DNA from: Allobosea sp. CS1GBMeth4
GTDB lineage: Bacteria > Pseudomonadota > Alphaproteobacteria > Rhizobiales > Beijerinckiaceae
DNA: 64,000 nucleotides
NCBI RefSeq assembly: GCF_900185715.1
Contig: NZ_FYAS01000002.1
Location: 186,001-250,000, forward strand
Direction of reading: 5' to 3'
In this document: piece after piece, positions 57,197 to 64,000 of the stretch
How positions within the stretch are numbered: the first letter of the stretch is position 1
How the letters are laid out: every line of letters starts with the position of its first letter
Program-made: the position numbers and the translations under genes
Notes under the pieces: model-generated
Databases searched by the model: none
Seen by the model: the letters and a program-made list of their open reading frames with translations, nothing else
What the model was told of the DNA's origin: nothing

Positions 57197-57205
57197 GCCC
57201 GCGGC

Positions 57206-57379
57206 TTGTCCCATTTCGTCATCGTCTTCCTCGTCGTCTGCTTCGTCTTCCGCAAGCCGCTCGGCCGCCTGCTGGCGAAGCGCTTTCCCGATCGGGAGAA
57301 GCGCCAGCGCGTGCTCGGCACGATCATCGCGGCCTTCCTGCTGGTGATCGGGGCGCGGCTGCTCGCGCTTTTCCTGTAG
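57206..57379 (+). CDS. Small two-span membrane protein (TTG start)
   Basis: A 57-codon frame starting at TTG: a hydrophobic segment (FVIVFLVVCFVF), a basic loop (RKPLGRLLAKRFPDREKRQR) and a second hydrophobic segment (VLGTIIAAFLLVIGARLLALFL). The charge pattern and position 9 bases after the rhodanese gene argue for a real gene. The rare start codon and absent family match keep confidence modest. Confidence 0.45.
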   Translation: MSHFVIVFLVVCFVFRKPLGRLLAKRFPDREKRQRVLGTIIAAFLLVIGARLLALFL

Positions 57380-57442
57380 CGCGCCATGGCCGGCCGGCGG
57401 GCGCGGCGCTATCATCGCCCCGGAGCAGCCGGAGATGGTGCC

Positions 57443-58511
57443 ATGCCCGGGGTCTTTCGGCGGCGGATGCGCGCCCTTGCAATGTCGCTGATGCTCGCCG
57501 GAGCGGCCTCGGTCGCGGCCGAAGCCTGCACGCGGGCGGTCTATCTCGGCCGCGACGGCATGGTGATCACCGCGCGCTCGATGGATTGGCGGCGCGACGT
57601 CGCGACCAATCTCTGGATCTTCCCGCGGGGCATGGAGCGCAGCGGCGAGGCTGGCCCGAACTCGCTGCGCTGGCGGTCACGCTATGGCAGCGTGATCGCC
57701 TCCGGCTACGACGTCTCCACGACCGACGGCGTCAACGAGGCCGGGCTGGCGGCGAACGTGCTGTGGCTGGTCGAGTCGCAATATCCCGTCCATGACGGGG
57801 TCGCGGCCGGGGCTCACCATCGCCGCCTGGGCCCAGTATGCGCTCGACAATTTCGCGACGGTCGACGAGGCCGTCGCGGCATTGCGGGCCGAGCCGTTCG
57901 TCCTGGTGACCGACAGGGTTCCGGGCGAGGACCGGCTCACCACCCTGCATCTGTCGCTCTCGGATGCGAGCGGCAACAGCGCCATCTTCGAATACATCGC
58001 CGGCAAGCTCGTGATCCATCACGGCCCCGCCTATCAGGTGATGACCAATTCTCCGATCTTCGACGAGCAATTGGCGCTGAACAGCTACTGGAAGCAGATC
58101 GGCGGCACGGTGATGCTGCCGGGGACCAACCGCGCCGCGGACCGGTTCGCGCGCGCCTCGTTCTACATCAGCGCCATTCCGAAGTTCGACGACCCCGACA
58201 TCGCCGTCGCGAGCGTCTTCAGCGTGATCCGCAACGCCTCGGTGCCGTTCGGGATCACGACGCCGGAGGAGCCGAACATCTCCTCGACACGCTGGCGCAC
58301 GGTGATCGACCATAAGCGCAGGCTGTATTTCTTCGAATCGGCGCTGACCCCGAACACCTTCTGGGTCGATCTGCGCAAGGTCGACCTGTCGGCCGAGACC
58401 GGCAAGGTGCTGAAGCTCGACCTCGGCGAGAACCAGACCAACATCTTCGCAGGGGAAGCGAATGCGAGCTTCCGGCCGGCCGCCCCGTTCCGCTTCCTCG
58501 GGCTGCCATAG
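57443..58511 (+). pseudogene. Choloylglycine hydrolase-like Ntn amidohydrolase, frameshifted
   Basis: The first part (57443 to about 57795) encodes a signal peptide ending AAEA followed by the catalytic cysteine in CTRAVYLGRDGMV, then ITARSMDWR and GVNEAGLAANVLWL. The second part (from about 57800) continues in another frame as GSRPGLTIAAWAQYALDNFA to the end. Removing one G from the GGGG run at 57797-57800 restores one continuous protein of about 355 residues. The family hydrolyses linear amide bonds, for example bile salts, penicillin V or acyl-homoserine lactones. It is either a real inactivating mutation or a sequencing error. Confidence 0.85.
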
Positions 58512-58891
58512 GGCATGCCGCGGAAGGGGGCGGTTTCGCATCGCGCCTGCTCCGACTCATCAGAGCTCGGCGGCCCGCGCCAGCGTGACCGCAATGTGAA
58601 GCCCGCCCGGTTGCGGATGCAACCACCCCATGCATCGGGCGCGGCTTGCACAGCCAGCGCGCATGCGGCATGTTGTCCGCCTTGGCTCCAACTCAGGACA
58701 GGGAGGGCTGAATGAGATTCATCGTCGTAGCCGCTCCCACCATGCGGGCGTCCCACCACTAGGTCGGATCCGCACGAGGCCCGCCCCGCCGGCGGCCCGA
58801 GCCAGCATTTTCCAGCGTGTTTTCTGAAGCGGCGGCCGCTGTCCCGCTTCGCCTGAATTTGGAGCCGGTCTCGCCGAGACCGGATGCTTTC
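58512..58891. other. Non-coding gap before the ABC exporter
   Basis: A 380-bp gap with no supported gene. A GTG at 58817 would add 25 residues to the exporter, without a good ribosome site. The only clear structure is the palindrome at 58865-58883. Confidence 0.5.
58865..58883. promoter_or_regulatory. Perfect 19-bp palindrome before the ABC exporter
   Basis: CCGGTCTCG-C-CGAGACCGG, 9+1+9, ending 8 bases before ATG 58892. It could be a repressor operator or an mRNA hairpin hiding the ribosome site. Confidence 0.5.
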
Positions 58892-60688
<1,797 letters not shown>

Positions 60689-60718
60689 AGCCGCCAACCT
60701 TGATGCCGCCCGCGCGGC

Positions 60719-60772
60719 CTTCCTTCTCCCGGATGGGAGAAGGTGGCGCGGAGCGCCGGATGAGGGCCTGCC
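60719..60772 (+). repeat. Outer inverted repeat, left arm (54 bp)
   Basis: Identical over 54 bp to the reverse complement of 61552-61605. It contains its own hairpin CTTCTCCC/GGGAGAAG and a GGCGC...GCGCC core. Confidence 0.9.
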
Positions 60773-60819
60773 GTTTCCGCAGAGAGCGCAACGGGGCTGT
60801 TGACGCTTGCTGCGGAGAG

Positions 60820-60866
60820 GGCGGTCCCTCACCCCTGCCCCTCTCCCATCCGGGAGAGGGGTTCCC
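60820..60866 (+). repeat. Inner inverted repeat, left arm (47 bp)
   Basis: Identical over 47 bp to the reverse complement of 61459-61505. It contains the hairpin CCCCTCTCCC/GGGAGAGGGG. Confidence 0.88.
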
Positions 60867-60914
60867 CGCGGCTCTTCCGATGCGGGTCGATTCCGAGCAT
60901 AACGGCTGACCGCG

Positions 60915-61430
60915 TCACTTCGGCGCGGCCGCGCGCGGGCGGACACCGGCGACTGGTCCGGGCAGCAGCGGTGCGTCCGCGCTCGGCGGCGACTTCAGAT
61001 CCGGAACCGGCTTGCTCAGAAAACGAGTCATCCCGGCGATGTAAGCCTCTGGCAGGCCTCGCTCCTTGGCTGCCGCGACGACCTGCTCGATATAGCCGGG
61101 GCGCGGCCGGCCGATCTGCGCGCTGCGCCCGACATAGATCAGGGCGCGCCTGGCGCCACCCTCGACCACGACCGGCTGGCTGATTTTGACGTAGAGGCCA
61201 CTCGCCAGCTCCTCGAACTTGTCGAGCGTGCGGATGTCGCCGAGGGCGCAGTCCCAGAGCACCCCATGGACGCTCTCGCGCGGATCGCGGATCAGCGAGG
61301 CGTAGCCGTCGCTGGTGACGATGAAGCGGTGGCGCGGCAGGCGGGCGAGGCCGAGCGGCACCGAGCGCGGGCAGCGCTCGCGCATGCCGGCGACATCCAT
61401 GTTGAGGCCGTAGGCGAAGTAGAGGGGCAT
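60915..61430 (-). CDS. Gamma-glutamylcyclotransferase-like (AIG2-type) protein
   Basis: A 171-residue protein with the substrate loop LYFAYGLNM (usually YGSN) at residues 3-11 and the LDKFEELASGLYVK segment holding the likely catalytic glutamate. The family releases 5-oxoproline from gamma-glutamyl compounds; the exact substrate is uncertain. ATG 61430 gives the standard N-terminus. The longer frame reads into the inverted repeat and is not coding. The gene is bracketed by nested inverted repeats. Confidence 0.82.
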   Translation of the reverse strand: MPLYFAYGLNMDVAGMRERCPRSVPLGLARLPRHRFIVTSDGYASLIRDPRESVHGVLWDCALGDIRTLDKFEELASGLYVKISQPVVVEGGARRALIYVGRSAQIGRPRPGYIEQVVAAAKERGLPEAYIAGMTRFLSKPVPDLKSPPSADAPLLPGPVAGVRPRAAAPK

Positions 61431-61458
61431 TGAGCTCGTCCGCTCGGTCGTAGAGCGC

Positions 61459-61505
61459 GGGAACCCCTCTCCCGGATGGGAGAGGGGCAGGGGTGAGGGA
61501 CCGCC
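61459..61505 (-). repeat. Inner inverted repeat, right arm (47 bp)
   Basis: The reverse complement equals 60820-60866. It lies 28 bases upstream of the GGCT-like start, so its promoter must lie in or beyond the repeat. Confidence 0.88.
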
Positions 61506-61551
61506 GCTGATCATCCGGATGCAACGGCGCCGACGCGCCTTCTGCGGAGAG

Positions 61552-61605
61552 GGCAGGCCCTCATCCGGCGCTCCGCGCCACCTTCTCCCATCCGGGAGAA
61601 GGAAG
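61552..61605 (-). repeat. Outer inverted repeat, right arm (54 bp)
   Basis: The reverse complement equals 60719-60772 at every base checked. It ends 14 bases from the ivd stop. Confidence 0.9.
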
Positions 61606-61619
61606 AAAGCGGCGCGCCG

Positions 61620-62792
61620 TCACCTCGTCTTGTTGAACAATTCCCGCCCGATCAGCATGCGCCGGATCTCGCTGGTGCCGGCGCCGATCTCGTAGAGCTT
61701 GGCGTCGCGCAGCAGGCGCCCGGTCGGGTAGTCGTTGATGTAGCCGTTGCCGCCGAGCAGCTGGATCGCGTCGAGGGCGAGCTGCGTCGCCTTCTCGGCG
61801 GCGATCAGGATGGCGCCGGCGGCGTCCTCGCGGGTGGTCTCGCCGCGGTCGCAGGCCTTGGCGACGGCGTAGACATAGGATTTGCACGAGTTCATCGCGA
61901 CATACATGTCGGCGACCTTGCCCTGGACGAGCTGGAACTCGCCGATCGGCTGGCCGAACTGCTTGCGCTCGTGGACATAGGGCAGGACGATATCGAGCGC
62001 CGCCTGCATGATGCCGAGCGGGCCGGCCGAGAGCACGACGCGCTCATAGTCGAGCCCGCTCATCAGCACGTTGACGCCGCGGCCGACGGAGCCGAGCACG
62101 TTCTCCTCGGGCACCTCGCAGTCCTCGAAGACGAGCTCGCAGGTGTCGGAGCCGCGCATGCCGAGCTTGTCGAGCTTCTGATGGGTCGAGAAACCCGTCA
62201 TGCCCTTCTCGATCAGGAAGGCGGTGATGCCGCGCGGTCCGGCCTCGGGATCGGTCTTGGCGTAGACCACCAGGGTCTCGGCGATCGGGCCGTTGGTGAT
62301 CCACATCTTGTTGCCGGTCAGGACGTAGCGGTCGCCCTTCTTCACCGCCTTGGTCTTCATCGAGACGACGTCGGAGCCCGAGCCCGGTTCCGACATGGCG
62401 AGCGCGCCGACATGCTCGCCGGAGATCAGCTTCGGCAGGTATTTGCGCTTCTGCGCCTCGTTGCCGTTGCGGGCGATCTGGTTGACGCAGAGATTGGAAT
62501 GGGCGCCGTAGGAGAGGCCGACCGAGGCCGAGGCGCGCGAGACCTCCTCGATCGCGACGCAATGCTCGAGATAGCCGAGGCCGGCGCCGCCATACTCCTC
62601 CGGGACGGTGATGCCGTGCAGGCCGAGCGCGCCCATCTGCGGCCAGAGATCGCGCGGGAACTGGTTGGTGCGGTCGATCTCCTCGGCGCGCGGGGCGATC
62701 TTCTCCTGCGCGAAGGCGTGGACGGTGTCGCGGATCGCGTCGGCGGTCTCGCCGAGATCGAAATTGAAGGGGCGGGGCGCGTTGGCGAGCAT
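61620..62792 (-). CDS. ivd: Isovaleryl-CoA dehydrogenase
   Basis: A 390-residue acyl-CoA dehydrogenase. Landmarks are [54 protein letters not shown], the [15 protein letters not shown] helix where this subfamily has its catalytic glutamate, and the flavin-site [20 protein letters not shown]. It oxidises isovaleryl-CoA in leucine breakdown and passes electrons to ETF. The start has a perfect GGAGG site. No other leucine-pathway genes follow in the window. Confidence 0.92.
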   Translation of the reverse strand: MLANAPRPFNFDLGETADAIRDTVHAFAQEKIAPRAEEIDRTNQFPRDLWPQMGALGLHGITVPEEYGGAGLGYLEHCVAIEEVSRASASVGLSYGAHSNLCVNQIARNGNEAQKRKYLPKLISGEHVGALAMSEPGSGSDVVSMKTKAVKKGDRYVLTGNKMWITNGPIAETLVVYAKTDPEAGPRGITAFLIEKGMTGFSTHQKLDKLGMRGSDTCELVFEDCEVPEENVLGSVGRGVNVLMSGLDYERVVLSAGPLGIMQAALDIVLPYVHERKQFGQPIGEFQLVQGKVADMYVAMNSCKSYVYAVAKACDRGETTREDAAGAILIAAEKATQLALDAIQLLGGNGYINDYPTGRLLRDAKLYEIGAGTSEIRRMLIGRELFNKTR

Positions 62793-62976
62793 GATGTCCT
62801 CCCGGCTCGGATGAGGCCTTTGCCCGGTTATAGCGCGGCCGGCGGCGGAGTCAGCGGGCGGGAGGCGGCAGACGGTTCTGCGCCGATGCGCAGGCTTGCG
62901 CAGGAGCAGCCGAGAAGTCACCGGAGGTCCCTGCACCGGAGCGGGTGAGGCACAGCTCTCTTCCGATGGCTGACAA

Positions 62977-63978
62977 TCAGACCGGCGCGCGCCATCGGTC
63001 CTGAAAGACGGTCGCGAGATCGAAGAGATCCCAGTTTCCGCCCGTCAGGATTGTCGCAACCTTCTCGTCGGGCCTGAGCTTTATCGAACCAGCCAACAAA
63101 GCTCCGACGCCGATGGATGCCGCGGGTTCGGCGACGAGCTTTGCTTCCCTTGCGAGCGTCTGCATCGCCGCGATGATGTGCTCGTCACTCACCAGCACGA
63201 TCTCGTCGACATATTTCTCGATGATCGGATACGGATTTCGAGCGGGGACGCTGAGCCGCAGCCCGTCTGCGATCGTATTGCCGAGCGGCAGCGGCGTCGG
63301 CTGCCCATTCAGGCGGCTATGGTAGTATTTCGGCGTCAAGGCGGGCTCCGCCCCGATGACCCGGACATCCGGTTTGGTCTCCTTGATGGCGGTTGCGATT
63401 CCGCCGATCAGGCCGCCGCCGCCAAGCGGCACGATGATCGTGTCGATCTCAGGCAGGTCTTCGAGGATTTCGCAGGCCACGGTGCCCTGACCGGCCATTA
63501 CCATCGGGTCCTCGAAGCCGTGCACGACGGCATATCCGTTCTTTTCGGCCAGCGCATAGACTTCGCGCCAGCGGGCCGCGTTATCGCCATCGAACAGAAT
63601 GACCTCGGCACCCAGATCCCTCGTGTTCCGTATCTTGATCTCGGGTGTCGTAACGGGCAGGACGAGGGTGACCCCGATGCCAAGCATTCTGGCGACGTAA
63701 GATAGTCCCTGAGCGTGATTGCCCGAAGACGATGAGATCAAGCCCTTGGCGATCCGGTCGCGCGGCAGCGAAAGAGTGCAATTGAGCGCGCCGCGAAGCT
63801 TGAACGCTCCGGTGATCTGCAGGGTTTCGAGCTTCAAGTAGAGCTCGCATCCGACCTTGGGCTCGATCCTCTCGGCGCGCAGCAGTGGCGTTCGACGGAT
63901 GAACGGCTGGATCCTCTCTCGCGCCTCGTGAATGTCTTGAATGGTGGGGAAGGTCTTCATGATTTCCGTTGAGGGCAT
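62977..63978 (-). CDS. PLP-dependent threonine/serine dehydratase family enzyme
   Basis: A 333-residue fold-type II enzyme. The PLP lysine is Lys60 in GAFKLRGA (numbering from 63978). [15 protein letters not shown] and the phosphate-binding GGGGLIGG loop are intact. There is no C-terminal ACT domain, so it fits catabolic threonine dehydratase, serine racemase or hydroxyaspartate dehydratase-like enzymes rather than IlvA. An alternative ATG at 63960 is possible. The upstream region continues past the window end. Confidence 0.88.
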   Translation of the reverse strand: MPSTEIMKTFPTIQDIHEARERIQPFIRRTPLLRAERIEPKVGCELYLKLETLQITGAFKLRGALNCTLSLPRDRIAKGLISSSSGNHAQGLSYVARMLGIGVTLVLPVTTPEIKIRNTRDLGAEVILFDGDNAARWREVYALAEKNGYAVVHGFEDPMVMAGQGTVACEILEDLPEIDTIIVPLGGGGLIGGIATAIKETKPDVRVIGAEPALTPKYYHSRLNGQPTPLPLGNTIADGLRLSVPARNPYPIIEKYVDEIVLVSDEHIIAAMQTLAREAKLVAEPAASIGVGALLAGSIKLRPDEKVATILTGGNWDLFDLATVFQDRWRAPV

Positions 63979-64000
63979 GATGAGCTGCCGTCACGATTCG

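Overview
This window comes from a high-GC alphaproteobacterium, most likely Hyphomicrobiales and Bosea-like. The assignment is inference from the ribosomal gene order, RpoB/RpoC sequence, alphaproteobacterial promoter and LexA-box styles, porin style and intergenic repeats; no database search was run. About 58% of it (1-37,140) is the transcription/translation super-cluster: secE-nusG, rplK-rplA-rplJ-rplL-rpoB-rpoC, rpsL-rpsG-fusA-tuf, the S10 and spc operons (rpsJ to secY-adk), then rpsM-rpsK-rpoA-rplQ. All genes in this part are on the + strand and closely packed.

Accessory genes interrupt the conserved cluster in three places. A methyl-accepting chemotaxis protein plus a cytochrome b561-like protein sit between nusG and rplK. 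A LuxR-type regulator sits between rpoC and rpsL. A PhnA-like protein plus a type I periplasmic binding protein sit between adk and rpsM. Each break has its own terminator or promoter. The cluster is also rich in intergenic hairpins that suggest attenuation or ribosomal-protein autoregulation: a 505-bp rplJ leader, rplL-rpoB, rpsL-rpsG, tuf-rpsJ, a compound hairpin between rpsJ and rplC, rplR-rpsE, rplO-secY and three hairpins in rpoA-rplQ. The tuf gene has markedly different codon use over most of its length.

From 37,140 the window is ordinary accessory chromosome. It holds a CPBP membrane protease behind a near-consensus promoter, a TctC-type binding protein, a single-domain BLUF blue-light sensor, an HtrA protease with rarA, and a low-GC single-gene islet (42.65-43.93 kb). 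The islet encodes an Mrr_N-like winged-helix protein with a hydrophobic C-terminus and no nuclease domain; it is the best candidate here for an undescribed, possibly defence-related system. Next come an acidic-insert porin, crcB, an RluA-type pseudouridine synthase, a secreted PsiF-repeat protein whose promoter carries two opposed LexA-type boxes, a HAD phosphatase, an unknown 146-aa protein, pccA, a GST, an LprI-like secreted protein, an ElyC-type protein, a family-1 glycosyltransferase, small conserved proteins, a frameshifted Ntn-type amidohydrolase, an ABC exporter, a GGCT-like protein, ivd and a PLP-dependent dehydratase.

The accessory half is studded with palindromic intergenic repeats. 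One family forms nested perfect inverted repeats (54 and 47 bp) around the GGCT-like gene. A 106-bp family flanks the GST/LprI pair in opposite orientation. A 120-bp element could fold as a closed multi-hairpin structure. No tRNA, rRNA, CRISPR array, transposase or integrase was seen.
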